Below are positions 24,898 through 34,266 of a stretch of 64,000 bases of DNA, piece after piece (position 1 is the first letter of the stretch; each line of letters starts with the position of its first letter). The notes under the pieces were generated by a model. That model ran no database searches, had not been told where the DNA came from, and saw only the letters and a program-made list of their open reading frames with translations. This stretch comes from a bacterium (GTDB lineage: Bacteria > Bacillota > Clostridia > Lachnospirales > Lachnospiraceae), in the NCBI GenBank assembly GCA_030524675.1, contig JAUNGE010000015.1, positions 1-64,000 of the forward strand. The letters run 5' to 3'. The translations under genes were made by a program, and so were the position numbers.

Positions 24898-25101
24898 CTC
24901 ACATAATCCTCTTTTCGCAGTATTTTTTTCAAGCATATCCTCTGATTTCACATTTTAACACATTAACGTTGAAAAATCCACTTCTTTTTCTACTACTTTG
25001 TCTCCGTTCCTTTTTCCTTCTCTTTTGCTTCTTTCTATCCCTTTTTTACCTTTTCTTTCCTTCTCTTCTGCTCTTTTCTCACCCTTATCCAAACTTCTTT
25101 C

Positions 25102-25914
25102 CTATAGCATAAATTTCTCAACCACATGCGCCACGCCATCTTCATTGTTTGTCAGAGTAATATAATCTGCTGCAATTCGCACTGGAAGCACGCCGTTTCC
25201 CATCGCCACGCCAAGTCCTGCATACTGCACCATCGTCAGGTCATTGTAGCCGTCGCCGCAGGCAATCATCTCCTCTCTCTTCAAGCCAGTCACCTCTAGC
25301 AATCTCTCCAGAGATTTTGCCTTGTCAATGCCTTTTGGAAGAATCTCCAAAAAATATGGCTCTGAACGGTACACGCTGAAATCTCTTCCCAGAGCAGCTT
25401 TCACTCTCGGCTCCACTGTCGCGAGGTAATCCCCATCATCCAGCATCAGGAATTTTACCACCGGAAACTGAATGCATTCCTTGAAATGGTCCACCTGCTC
25501 TACCTGCAGCTTATTAATCATCGATTCCTTCTTTACATAAGGGCAGTCCGCCTTCGGAGTCACAATCAAATCGCCGTCATATGTCAAAATATTGACGCCA
25601 TACTCCTCCGCCAGACCAATGATTCTACTGTTTGACTCCACTGGCAGCGTGCAGGAGAAAACAGTCTCCATCGTCTGGCAGTTGATAATGATGCCTCCAT
25701 TAAAAGAGAGAATAAACCCGCCGTATTTTTCCAGCTCCAGCTCTTTCGCCAACGGCATCACCCCATACGTAGGCCGTCCCGATGCTAAAACCACCTTTTT
25801 CCCTCTCTCCTGCGCCTCCATCAAAACTTGTTTTGTCTTTGGAGTAATCACCTTTTCACTGTTTGTCAGCGTGCCGTCCAAATCCAGCACAATCATCTGA
25901 TATGCCATCTCCAA
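25102..25914 (-). CDS. Cof-type HAD-IIB phosphatase
   Basis: A 270-residue HAD-superfamily hydrolase. Motif I is DLDGTLTNSEK (about 12-22), motif II is LASGRP, the cap is type IIB, motif III is the lysine in IDKAKS, and motif IV is ACGDGYNDLTM. Substrates of this group are usually sugar phosphates or flavin precursors; the exact one cannot be read. The frame has two possible starts, TTG at 25914 (GGAGG 5 bases away) and ATG at 25908 (11 bases away); either gives MAYQMIVLDLDG near the N-terminus. Confidence 0.88.
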   Translation of the reverse strand: MEMAYQMIVLDLDGTLTNSEKVITPKTKQVLMEAQERGKKVVLASGRPTYGVMPLAKELELEKYGGFILSFNGGIIINCQTMETVFSCTLPVESNSRIIGLAEEYGVNILTYDGDLIVTPKADCPYVKKESMINKLQVEQVDHFKECIQFPVVKFLMLDDGDYLATVEPRVKAALGRDFSVYRSEPYFLEILPKGIDKAKSLERLLEVTGLKREEMIACGDGYNDLTMVQYAGLGVAMGNGVLPVRIAADYITLTNNEDGVAHVVEKFML

Positions 25915-26035
25915 CCGTACCTCCCCATTTTTCTCTGTATTCTTTCCTTGTATCCATCATTTTACGTTTCCGCAGTTCCTGCTCTCTTCGTATTCCTTGC
26001 CTTGACAGGTAGTGTAATTTATTAAACGGACATGC

Positions 26036-26194
26036 CTGCTGGCGCAGGTACCAGCATGCATGAAAGTCGATTGCTCCGTGCTTTGGACTTTCATAGTAAA
26101 GTATAACATTCTCCAACTGAATCGACAACCAGAAAACACCTTTCCCGCAAAAGAAATGGAAGTACTGTATGCGGATATGCTACAATACTTCCAT
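26036..26194. repeat. Palindrome-rich intergenic segment related to a dispersed repeat
   Basis: Between 25915 and 26241 there is no gene. The segment has TGCTGG/CCAGCA (near 26036-26055), ATGAAAGTC/GACTTTCAT (26060-26068, 26086-26094) and ATGGAAGTA/TACTTCCAT (26156-26164, 26186-26194). The loop of the second contains GATTGCTCCGTGCT, which also occurs at 57658-57670. The last hairpin may end the peptidase transcript. Confidence 0.55.
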
Positions 26195-26241
26195 CTGCCT
26201 GTATGTTTCCTGTTCTTGTTCTTTTGTTTTCTTTTACTCTC

Positions 26242-27516
26242 TTACTTTTCTTCTGTCTTCTCATCCGGATTCTTGTCCAGATACTCATCAATCTTCTTTA
26301 CCAGATTGTCCGGAATCCCTGGCTCGACTGGGCAAACCACCGCATTGACCATTTCATCGGCAAATTCCATCACATATCTCAATGTCTTTTCCAGCGCTTC
26401 CTCTGACAGATATTCCATCACATCGTATCTTCCATGGATAAAGGCGCTGCCTGGAATTCCAAAACGGCAGAAATTGATTGCTGGCACTTTTGCATCGGAG
26501 AATGGGATAGAATCGCTGGAATAGATATCCTGGCTGACATCTACGGCATATCCTTTCATCTTCATCCAGTAGTCCACAAAATGCACCATGGACTCCTGCG
26601 CCATCACTTTTGTCTTCTCCGCGCCAATCACAGGTCCTGCCACATCCACATTCACCATCAGCTTGTGGTTCTTCAGTTCATCCTTGTGAGCCGCCACATA
26701 CGCCTTACTGCCTTCCAGACCGATTTCCTCGGAACCAAACCAGTTGATCTTCACTGTGCGAAGCGGCGGATTCTGGGCAAAGAAATGGGCCAGTTCCATC
26801 AAAATCACAGAACCCGCGCCATTGTCATACACACCTGTACTAAATGGCACAGAATCGTAATGCGCGCCAAAAGAAATCACCTCATCTGGATGTTTGGTTC
26901 CTGGAATCGTCAGGCAGACATTGCGGGATGTGAGTTCGCTTCTCTCTCCCTCCAGAGTCACAGTCACCTTCTTTGCTCCTTTTGCCACCATGTCAAAAGC
27001 ATCTGCCATGCGAACATGGAATGCGGGAATGGAACCATACTTTTCCATCACCTTGCGCACTTTTCTCGTATCCAGGTCGGTCTCCTCCAGACGGTCGCGC
27101 AGTGTGCCGCCCATAGAAACGCATCCCGCCACGCCTGCCTGAATCAGCTTCTTGTAATTTCTGAAATTAATGTAGGAATTCACCAACACAATCTTATCTT
27201 TTGCATCTGCCAGATTCACATCCATCGCATTCTCCACATACAAAAACTCTGCGGTCAGGCCTTCCGGCGGAGTGTTTTTCGCACATTTATAACCAGTCAC
27301 GGTATATTCTTTCTCATATGGCTCTATCACCTTTAAGGTTGCCTTTGGCTGCGGCGCATCTTCAATCGGGAACTCCTCAATCTCTGCCTTTAAGCCAATT
27401 TTTCCCAATTCTGCCATCAGAATACCGGCAGCCTTCTCCTCTTCTTTGCTGCCCGCAGTACGAATAAATCCAATTTCTTTCAATAGTTCAAATGCTCTTT
27501 TGCTCTGTTCGCTCAT
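26242..27516 (-). CDS. M28-family metallopeptidase with PA domain
   Basis: A 424-residue aminopeptidase-type zinc hydrolase starting MSEQSKRAFELLKE; GGAGG lies 8 bases before the ATG at 27516 (the TTG at 27531 is the longer option). A PA insert (about 70-190, IVLVNSYINFRNYKKLIQAGVAG) precedes the catalytic core: GAHYDSVPFSTGVYDNGAG (metal His and bridging Asp), GSEEIGLEGS (catalytic Glu pair) and VNVDVAG. No signal peptide is present, so it works in the cytosol on peptides. It is monocistronic. Confidence 0.87.
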   Translation of the reverse strand: MSEQSKRAFELLKEIGFIRTAGSKEEEKAAGILMAELGKIGLKAEIEEFPIEDAPQPKATLKVIEPYEKEYTVTGYKCAKNTPPEGLTAEFLYVENAMDVNLADAKDKIVLVNSYINFRNYKKLIQAGVAGCVSMGGTLRDRLEETDLDTRKVRKVMEKYGSIPAFHVRMADAFDMVAKGAKKVTVTLEGERSELTSRNVCLTIPGTKHPDEVISFGAHYDSVPFSTGVYDNGAGSVILMELAHFFAQNPPLRTVKINWFGSEEIGLEGSKAYVAAHKDELKNHKLMVNVDVAGPVIGAEKTKVMAQESMVHFVDYWMKMKGYAVDVSQDIYSSDSIPFSDAKVPAINFCRFGIPGSAFIHGRYDVMEYLSEEALEKTLRYVMEFADEMVNAVVCPVEPGIPDNLVKKIDEYLDKNPDEKTEEK

Positions 27517-27697
27517 GCTTATGACCTCCAATGAAACATTCCTTTCCTATCATTACAGGAACAGTCCTGTAACCAGATTGAAGGCGCAAAATGCGCGCCT
27601 TTTATGAGAACCTGACTTGCACCTTCTCATAAGTTATAGTATCACAAATCATAAAGATAACAAACAGAAAATTTAAAAAATATGCATAAAACTCGAT

Positions 27698-29029
27698 TTA
27701 AACTTTTGTCTTCTTCCAATTTCCCTTTTTATAAAAGACAACCGACATGACAGTGGCAATCGACCATCCAATCGGCCAAGAGAGCCAGATGCCAAGTGTC
27801 TGAAATTCTGCCGCGAGCACATAGGACAACACCACACGCAGAATCAGGTCGCTGAATGTGCTGACCATAAACTCTCCCATTGCGCCAGAACCGCGCAATA
27901 CACCGTCCGCAATCAGCTTAATCGAGATGACAAAATAAAACGGGGAGACCACACGCAGGAATTCCATACCAGTTTTCATTGCCAGTTCACTGTCGCTGGT
28001 CAAAAACAGTCCGATAACCGTCCGTCCCAGGAAGAAAAATGCGATAAAAAACGGAACCGCAATCGCAAATGCCATCATAATTCCGGCTCTCATGCCCTTT
28101 TTCACACGTTCTGTCTTCTTTGCGCCGAGATTTTGCGCGGTAAAACTGGAAACACCATTTCCCAGCGTCGTAAAACTGGTGATTGTGAACGTATTCAGTT
28201 TCACAGCCGCCGAATATCCAGCAATCACAGAAGAACCGAAGGAGTTGACAAGGCTCTGGATAAAAATATTTCCGACAGAGATGAAGCTCTGCTGCAAAAT
28301 ACTCGGAACCGCGATCAGTGCAATTCTCTTTAACATTTCCATGGAAAACAGAGAAACTTTCCCCTCCGTCTCTATCGTGTCCAAACGACCTTTCAGCGTA
28401 ATGGCAGCCAGCACACACGCCACTCCCTGCGCCAGAAACGTCGCCCAGGCGACACCGGCAACCCCCCAGCCAAACCATGCCACAAAGATGTAGTCCAGCA
28501 AAATATTTCCTAGGGAAGAGCCAATCAGAAAATACAGCGGCGTTCTGGAATCTCCAAGGGAGGTAAACACACCTGTGATAACGTTATACAAAAACAAAAA
28601 TGTAAAACCGCCGATATAAATCTTTAAGTACAAATCTCCATCTGAAAAAATATTTTCCGGCGTGCGGATTCCCCGCATCAAAAGAGGGCTGACACCAACT
28701 CCTGCCACTGTCAGAATCAGCGACAGCACAAACGAGGTTGTCAGCGTCGTCAGAACCGCCGTCTTCATATCCTGATAGCGCTTTGCTCCAAATAGCTGCG
28801 AAATCACCACAGAACATCCAATGTTACTTCCCACTGCAATCGCCATAAAAATCATCGTAATCGGATACGACGCTCCCACCGCCGCCAGAGCATCCTCGCC
28901 CGCAAACTTTCCTGCAATCACACTATCTGCAATGTTATAGAGCTGCTGAAAGATCACACTGACAAACATCGGCAGCGTAAAACTCCAGAGCACTTTCTGC
29001 GGCTCACCTTCTGTCAAATCCCGTATCAT
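27698..29029 (-). CDS. MATE-family efflux transporter
   Basis: A 443-residue membrane protein with twelve hydrophobic segments in two similar halves, as in Na+ or H+ driven multidrug and toxin extrusion pumps. The N-terminus MIRDLTEGEPQKVLWSFTLPMFVSVIFQQLYNIADSVIAGKFAG is typical of the DinF/NorM-like Firmicute group. I chose the ATG at 29029 because GGAAAGGGA precedes it; an ATG at 29056 is the alternative. The substrate is unknown. The divergent LysR gene at 29260 may control it. Confidence 0.9.
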   Translation of the reverse strand: MIRDLTEGEPQKVLWSFTLPMFVSVIFQQLYNIADSVIAGKFAGEDALAAVGASYPITMIFMAIAVGSNIGCSVVISQLFGAKRYQDMKTAVLTTLTTSFVLSLILTVAGVGVSPLLMRGIRTPENIFSDGDLYLKIYIGGFTFLFLYNVITGVFTSLGDSRTPLYFLIGSSLGNILLDYIFVAWFGWGVAGVAWATFLAQGVACVLAAITLKGRLDTIETEGKVSLFSMEMLKRIALIAVPSILQQSFISVGNIFIQSLVNSFGSSVIAGYSAAVKLNTFTITSFTTLGNGVSSFTAQNLGAKKTERVKKGMRAGIMMAFAIAVPFFIAFFFLGRTVIGLFLTSDSELAMKTGMEFLRVVSPFYFVISIKLIADGVLRGSGAMGEFMVSTFSDLILRVVLSYVLAAEFQTLGIWLSWPIGWSIATVMSVVFYKKGNWKKTKV

Positions 29030-29061
29030 TGTTATTCCCTTTCCTTTCCCTTGCATATCAT

Positions 29062-29100
29062 GATGTTGGGGTCAAAAGGTATTTTGACCCCTTTGATACC
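29062..29100. repeat. Dispersed intergenic palindrome, copy A
   Basis: A perfect 10-bp inverted repeat GGGGTCAAAA/TTTTGACCCC (29068-29077, 29082-29091), preceded by TGATGTT and followed by TTTGATACC. Nearly the same 30 bases recur at 43228-43265, and the right half recurs twice near 57.6-57.8 kb. Confidence 0.75.
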
Positions 29101-29259
29101 ATATGCTTTTTTTCCTTGTTCTTTCTCCAAAAATGCATTATACTACAAAAAGTATCATAAAAATAATGAATTATTTTTATTTCTTTCATAGATATTTTCT
29201 ATGATATTACATCTTTTTCGGCTTTTATCTTCACTTTTCAGAAAGGAACGTACACTGCT

Positions 29260-30144
29260 ATGTCCGTACATTTTGATTCTTACCGCATTTTTTATGAAGT
29301 GGCGCGCTATGGAAACATCACTTCTGCCGCAAAATCTCTCTATGTCACGCAGCCCACCATCACGCACTGCATCCGAAAACTCGAGTCCGAGCTGCACTGC
29401 ACACTTTTCACGCGCAGCCAGAAAGGTGTCACGCTCACGCCCGAAGGAGCCATCCTGTACGAGCATGTGCGCGCTGCATGTGAAACCCTCTGGGAAGGTG
29501 AAAAAAAGCTGGCGGCCCTGCGCACCCTCTCCGCTGGGGAGGTCCGCATTGGCGCCAGTGAGACAACACTGCGCCATTTTCTGATTCCATACCTGCAGAA
29601 ATTTCGCAGCCTCTACCCGAACATCCGCCTGAAAATGGCAAACAGCAACACTCCTGATATGATTCAGGACTTAAAAGATGGGGTAATTGACCTAGCTATC
29701 CTTGTCACATACCCTTCCCAGGACACAGACGGCATGGCAAACTACCCTCTCACCTCTTTTCAAGACATTTTTATCGGCGGTGCGCCCTATCTATACTTAA
29801 AAAATGGCACGCATCACTTGAAAGACCTGCTGTCTCTGCCTTCCATTGCCATGGAACCTGGGACAGCAACCAGAAGTTTTTTTGACAGATTCTATCAGAA
29901 ACATGGACTGGTGCTGCATCCGGACATCGAGCTTGCTACCTCCGACTTAATTGTTCCTTTTATTGAGAGCGGTCTGGGCATCGGTTTTGCGCCGTACCAT
30001 TTTGCAGAACATGCCTTAAACCAGGGCTCTATTTTTGAAATTCCTCTCGTAGAAACCGTTCCGAAAAGACAGATTTCTCTCTTAAAAAAAGAAGGCGCCG
30101 TTCTATCTGTCGCCGCTGAGACCTTTTTTGATCTGTTTTTCTGA
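29260..30144 (+). CDS. LysR-family transcriptional regulator
   Basis: A 294-residue LTTR. The N-terminal winged HTH reads FYEVARYGNITSAAKSLYVTQPTITHCIRKLESELHCTLFTRSQKGVTLTPEG (10-63). A substrate-binding domain follows from about 90 (GEVRIGASETTLRHFLIPYLQKF). It resembles the LysR gene at 42134 in layout. It lies divergent to the MATE gene, with a short shared upstream region containing dispersed repeat copy A, so the pump is a plausible target. The effector is unknown. It ends at a strong bidirectional terminator. Confidence 0.92.
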   Translation: MSVHFDSYRIFYEVARYGNITSAAKSLYVTQPTITHCIRKLESELHCTLFTRSQKGVTLTPEGAILYEHVRAACETLWEGEKKLAALRTLSAGEVRIGASETTLRHFLIPYLQKFRSLYPNIRLKMANSNTPDMIQDLKDGVIDLAILVTYPSQDTDGMANYPLTSFQDIFIGGAPYLYLKNGTHHLKDLLSLPSIAMEPGTATRSFFDRFYQKHGLVLHPDIELATSDLIVPFIESGLGIGFAPYHFAEHALNQGSIFEIPLVETVPKRQISLLKKEGAVLSVAAETFFDLFF

Positions 30145-30236
30145 AACGCCAAACAGATTTCTATCCGTTTCAAGTGCCAAATACCCGCGCCAAACGCCAG
30201 CGCCATAACGCCAGATAACACGAAAAACAACAAAAT

Positions 30237-30292
30237 CCCTCCCCCGTATTCTAAAAACTTCATTCCAGAATACGGGGAGGGATTCTATTTTA
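30237..30292. terminator. Strong bidirectional terminator between lysR and the decarboxylase operon
   Basis: CCCTCCCCCGTATTCT (30237-30252) pairs with AGAATACGGGGAGGG (30267-30281), flanked by A-rich and T-rich tracts. It separates convergent genes. Confidence 0.85.
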
Positions 30293-30424
30293 TCTCATCT
30301 TCTAACGTTTCCATCACAGCTTTTACATCAGATACTCCATCTTTCCCTTTGTTTCATCCTCGCTCGGTGCTTTCACCGAACGCGGCGAAATTTTGAAAGC
30401 GTATCCGCCAAAAGCAGACCAGTT

Positions 30425-31831
30425 TTATACCGGATAAGATTTATCTTTAGCCAGAGTCACGTCTACTTTGGTCTGCTGTGCCTCGCGGTACTTGAAGAAT
30501 TCTTCTGCTACCTTCGGGAACAGAGCGTAGGACAGAACGTCCTCATCCTGCTGCTTCCACTGTGCGCACTCTTTCTCAAACTGAGGGAGCTGCGGCGGAA
30601 TCAAATCTGCCGGACGGCAGGTAATCGGCTTCTCATCACCCACTACCTTCTTCTGTACTTCTTTGTTGAACGGTTTTACAGTCTGGCCAAACTCACCCAT
30701 CAGAATCTTCTTGGACTCTTTTGTCACCATCTTGTATCTCTCACCAGACAGAACGTTCAGCACAGCCTGTGTACCTACAATCTGGGAAGACGGAGTTACC
30801 AGAGGCGGCTCACCAAAGTCTTTTCTTACTCTCGGGATTTCTTCCAGAACCTCATAGTACTTATCCTCAGCGCCTGCTTCTTTCAGCTGAGAAACCAGGT
30901 TTGAAAGCATACCGCCTGGTACCTGGTACTGCAGAGTCTTGATGTTTACACCCAGCACCTTCGGATTCAGAAGGCCTGTCTCCAGAGCTTTCTCACGAAT
31001 CGGGCGGAAGTACTCTGTAATCTCAGCCAAAAGATTCTGGTCATATCCACAGTCATACGGAGTGCCGCGGAATGTCTCGACCATAACCTCAGTTGCCGGC
31101 TGGCTGGTTCCCAGAGCCAGTGGGGACATTGCAGTATCAATGATATCACAGCCTGCCTCCACTGCCTTCAGATAAGTCATGGATGCAACACCGGATGTAT
31201 AGTGTGTATGCAGGTCAATCGGCAGGTTGGTGGATGCCTTCAGAGCACGAACCAGCTCATCTGCCGCATATGGAGTCAGAAGACCAGCCATATCCTTGAT
31301 ACACAGGGAATCTGCGCCCATATCCTCAATCTTCTTTGCAATGTCTTTCCAGTAATCCAGTGTATAGGCATCTCCCAAAGTATAGCAGAGGGCAATCTGT
31401 ACATGTCCTTTCTCTTTGTTTGCTGCTTTTACAGCTGTCTGCAAGTTTCTGATATCGTTCAGACAGTCAAAAATACGAATGATATCAATACCATTTGCGA
31501 TGGATTTCTGCACAAAATACTCTACTACGTCATCCGCATAGTGGTTATAACCTAAGATGTTCTGTCCACGGAACAGCATCTGCAGCTTGGTATTTTTGAA
31601 TCCATCTCTTAACTTACGCAGTCTCTCCCATGGATCTTCCTTCAGGAAACGAAGAGATGCATCAAAAGTCGCACCACCCCAGCACTCTACTGCGTAGTAT
31701 CCGACTTTATCCATCTTGTCGATAATCGGAAGCATCTGCTCAGTTGTCATTCTTGTAGCCAACAGAGACTGGTGAGCGTCACGCAGGACGGTCTCCACAA
31801 TCTTAACCGGCTTTTTCTCTATCTCAGCCAT
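30425..31831 (-). CDS. oadA: Oxaloacetate decarboxylase/transcarboxylase 5S-type subunit (carboxyltransferase)
   Basis: A 468-residue carboxyltransferase of the OadA/pyruvate carboxylase-B/5S family moving CO2 between oxaloacetate or pyruvate and biotin. The N-terminal VETVLRDAHQSLLATRM has the metal-binding and DxxQS motif, FRGQNILGY follows, then CIKDMAG holds the active lysine and DLHTHYTSG the metal histidines. The biotin domain found in full OadA (about 590 aa) is missing, being encoded separately at 33093. It is the last gene of a five-gene operon with OadB, BCCP, OadG and a 12S-type carboxyltransferase. Confidence 0.9.
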   Translation of the reverse strand: MAEIEKKPVKIVETVLRDAHQSLLATRMTTEQMLPIIDKMDKVGYYAVECWGGATFDASLRFLKEDPWERLRKLRDGFKNTKLQMLFRGQNILGYNHYADDVVEYFVQKSIANGIDIIRIFDCLNDIRNLQTAVKAANKEKGHVQIALCYTLGDAYTLDYWKDIAKKIEDMGADSLCIKDMAGLLTPYAADELVRALKASTNLPIDLHTHYTSGVASMTYLKAVEAGCDIIDTAMSPLALGTSQPATEVMVETFRGTPYDCGYDQNLLAEITEYFRPIREKALETGLLNPKVLGVNIKTLQYQVPGGMLSNLVSQLKEAGAEDKYYEVLEEIPRVRKDFGEPPLVTPSSQIVGTQAVLNVLSGERYKMVTKESKKILMGEFGQTVKPFNKEVQKKVVGDEKPITCRPADLIPPQLPQFEKECAQWKQQDEDVLSYALFPKVAEEFFKYREAQQTKVDVTLAKDKSYPV

Positions 31832-31868
31832 TGTTTTTCCTCCTCAAATTGTTTCGTCTTGTCTCGTC

Positions 31869-33020
31869 TTATTTCACTCCAAAGATAGCCATAAAGGTAC
31901 CAGCTGCAACCGCTGTACCGATAACACCAGCTACGTTTGGTCCCATCGCATGCATCAGAAGGAAGTTTGTCGGGTCTGCCTCAGCGCCCACCTTCTGTGA
32001 TACACGGGCTGCCATAGGAACTGCGGAAACACCGGCAGAACCAATCAGCGGGTTTACCTTTCCTCCAGTTACTTTGCACATAATCTTACCAAAGATAACA
32101 CCGGCAGCAGTACCCAAAGCAAACGCGATCAAGCCCAGGACAACGATCTTGATAGTTGTCACTTTCAGGAATGCCTCTGCACTGGTGGTAGCACCTACAG
32201 AAGTACCCAGAACGATAACAACGATATACATCAAAGCATTGGATGCTGTCTCAGCAAGCTGCTTTACAACACCGGACTCGCGGAACAGGTTTCCTAACAT
32301 CAGCATACCAACCAGCGGAGCTGTGGTAGGAAGAATCATACAAACAACAACTGTAACAATGATCGGGAACAGGATTTTCTCCAGCTTGGAAACTGGACGA
32401 AGCTGTTCCATCTTAATTTTGCGCTCTTCCTCTGTTGTCAGAGCCTTCATAATCGGAGGCTGAATGATTGGCACCAGAGCCATGTAGGAATACGCAGCTA
32501 CAGCAATCGGGCCCAAGAACTCGGTCTGTCCCAACTTACCAGCAAGGAAGATGGAAGTCGGGCCGTCAGCACCACCGATAATGGAAATCGCAGCTGCTGC
32601 CTTGTCGTTGAATCCCATAAAGATTGCCATAAAATATGCGCCATAAATACCGAACTGTGCTGCTGCACCAAGCAAAAAGCTCTTCGGGTTTGCGATAAGC
32701 GGACCAAAGTCTGTCATCGCGCCGACACCCATGAAAATCAGGGAAGGCAGGATACTCCACTCATCTAACAGGTAGAAGTAATGAAGCAGACCGCCGATGC
32801 CGTTGGATGAATCTTCAATCGACAGCATAATATCCGGATAGATATTAACAAGCAGCATACCGAAAGAAATCGGAACCAGAAGCAGAGGCTCAAATTCTTT
32901 CTTGATAGCCAGATATAAGAAGAGAAAGGCTACCCCAATCATTACAAAGTTTCCCCATGTAAGATTTACGAATGCTGTCTGCTGAAGAAGATTTCCCATT
33001 GTAGTCATAATATAATCCAT
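31869..33020 (-). CDS. oadB: Na+-translocating decarboxylase beta subunit
   Basis: A 383-residue integral membrane decarboxylase that removes CO2 from carboxybiotin and pumps Na+ outward. The start MDYIMTTMGNLLQQTAF at 33020 has GGAGGG upstream; the longer frame lacks a ribosome site. Family hallmarks are the GFNDKAAAAISIIGGADGPTSIFLAGKL stretch with the essential Asp near residue 160, and later MLMLGNLFRESGVV plus GSAGVSAVPMAARVSQ. About nine to eleven hydrophobic segments are present. It sits between the biotin carrier and the 5S-like subunit. Confidence 0.95.
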   Translation of the reverse strand: MDYIMTTMGNLLQQTAFVNLTWGNFVMIGVAFLFLYLAIKKEFEPLLLVPISFGMLLVNIYPDIMLSIEDSSNGIGGLLHYFYLLDEWSILPSLIFMGVGAMTDFGPLIANPKSFLLGAAAQFGIYGAYFMAIFMGFNDKAAAAISIIGGADGPTSIFLAGKLGQTEFLGPIAVAAYSYMALVPIIQPPIMKALTTEEERKIKMEQLRPVSKLEKILFPIIVTVVVCMILPTTAPLVGMLMLGNLFRESGVVKQLAETASNALMYIVVIVLGTSVGATTSAEAFLKVTTIKIVVLGLIAFALGTAAGVIFGKIMCKVTGGKVNPLIGSAGVSAVPMAARVSQKVGAEADPTNFLLMHAMGPNVAGVIGTAVAAGTFMAIFGVK

Positions 33021-33092
33021 AGTGAATCCCTCCATGTAGAATGTCTTCGCAGCGCCCATTTCCCATCAGGCACTGCACGCAACTCGTTTGCC

Positions 33093-33467
33093 TTAGTTCA
33101 ATGTAGCGATGGTTGCGCCAGCCTCTACGGAATCACCAGCAGATACGTTGATAGTTGCAACAGTTCCGTCCTGCGGAGCTACGATTTCGTTTTCCATCTT
33201 CATAGCTTCCAGAATCAAAAGAACTTCGCCTTTCTTTACAGCCTGTCCAACGCTTGCTTTTACGGACAGAATCTTTCCAGGCATCGGAGCTGCTACTTTC
33301 ACAGAACCAGCTGCACCTGCCGGAGCTGCTGCTTTCGGAGCCGCCGCTTTTGGTGCTGCCTTTGGAGCTGCTGCTTTTGGTGCCGGTGCAGAAGCTGCGC
33401 CTGTTGCGCCCTCTTCTACGGTTACTTCATAAACATTGCCATTTACGGTAATTGTATAAGTTTTCAT
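33093..33467 (-). CDS. Biotin carboxyl carrier protein of the Na+ pump
   Basis: A 124-residue biotin carrier. After an N-terminal beta segment (MKTYTITVNGNVYEVTVEEG) comes an Ala/Pro/Lys-rich flexible linker (PAPKAAAPKAAP...), then the biotinyl domain with EAMKMENEI; that lysine is the biotinylation site. It matches the carrier of methylmalonyl-CoA decarboxylase/transcarboxylase (1.3S-type). The linker gives reach between the two carboxyltransferases and the membrane beta subunit encoded beside it. Confidence 0.93.
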   Translation of the reverse strand: MKTYTITVNGNVYEVTVEEGATGAASAPAPKAAAPKAAPKAAAPKAAAPAGAAGSVKVAAPMPGKILSVKASVGQAVKKGEVLLILEAMKMENEIVAPQDGTVATINVSAGDSVEAGATIATLN

Positions 33468-33486
33468 GATATTTCCTCCTAAATCT

Positions 33487-34248
33487 TTACGCTCTTTTCC
33501 ATTTTGATGCCGGTACGCGTTTGATAGAACGTACTACCAGGCCGTTTGTTGAAGTATTTTCGGATGCTGCTGCAATCGCCGCTGTGATAACTGCAACCAG
33601 CTCCAAATCATCTGTCACATCTTCTTCCACTTCTTCCACTGTCTCTACAACAGGAACTGGCGCCGGAATCGGCTGCTTCTCAATTTTAGCCTGTTTCTGT
33701 CTTTCTTCCCACGCATGAATAAACTTAAAGCAGTAGATCAAAAGACTGATGAAAATCAGCACCAAAAATACAGTTCCCATACCCATCAGGGTATTCAGGC
33801 CGGCTTTTGCAAGTCTCTCACCTGTGGAATACACAGGGTTAAAGCTCATGGAAGTGTACTCGGAAACCTGCTTGTCAACGCCCATAGAAAACGTCATTTT
33901 ACGTTTTTCATAGCTGGCATTGACCTTAATCATATATCCGTCACTGGTCTGGGTAACTTCAATATCATCAATCGCCACAAAAGCGCCCAGGTCTTCCTGT
34001 ACGCCCTGCCAGGAGTCCAGAGCGGCATACATAATGGTATCTTTCTGCAGTTCTGTCTGCTCTTTGTAGGAAATCAGGTCGGTCTCTGTCAGACCGTTGA
34101 ACATCTCCAGAAATTCTGTACCGATCTGCTCCAGGTTGGCAGCCAAGGTCACATCCACGCTGTCATCCTTTGCGGTGGAACACGCCGTCATTCCGAAAAG
34201 GCAGGTAATCATGCAGAGTACCAGTAAAACTTTCTTAATATGCTTCAT
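33487..34248 (-). CDS. OadG-family subunit fused to a lipoprotein-anchored extracytoplasmic domain
   Basis: About 253 residues. The N-terminus is a lipoprotein signal (VLLVLCMITCLFGMTAC, Cys about 23). Residues 30-145 form a soluble domain (LAANLEQIGTEFLEMFNGL...) resembling DUF3887-type domains. A single transmembrane helix near 155-180 (MGMGTVFLVLIFISLLIYCFKF) and a Pro/Glu-rich cytoplasmic tail ending SIKRVPASKWKRA match OadG/gamma subunits. Normal OadG is about 80-120 residues, so the outside domain is an addition. The ATG at 34248 is better placed after GAGGTG than the one at 34254. It should hold the complex together. Confidence 0.8.
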   Translation of the reverse strand: MKHIKKVLLVLCMITCLFGMTACSTAKDDSVDVTLAANLEQIGTEFLEMFNGLTETDLISYKEQTELQKDTIMYAALDSWQGVQEDLGAFVAIDDIEVTQTSDGYMIKVNASYEKRKMTFSMGVDKQVSEYTSMSFNPVYSTGERLAKAGLNTLMGMGTVFLVLIFISLLIYCFKFIHAWEERQKQAKIEKQPIPAPVPVVETVEEVEEDVTDDLELVAVITAAIAAASENTSTNGLVVRSIKRVPASKWKRA

Positions 34249-34266
34249 AATCATGCCACCTCGCCA

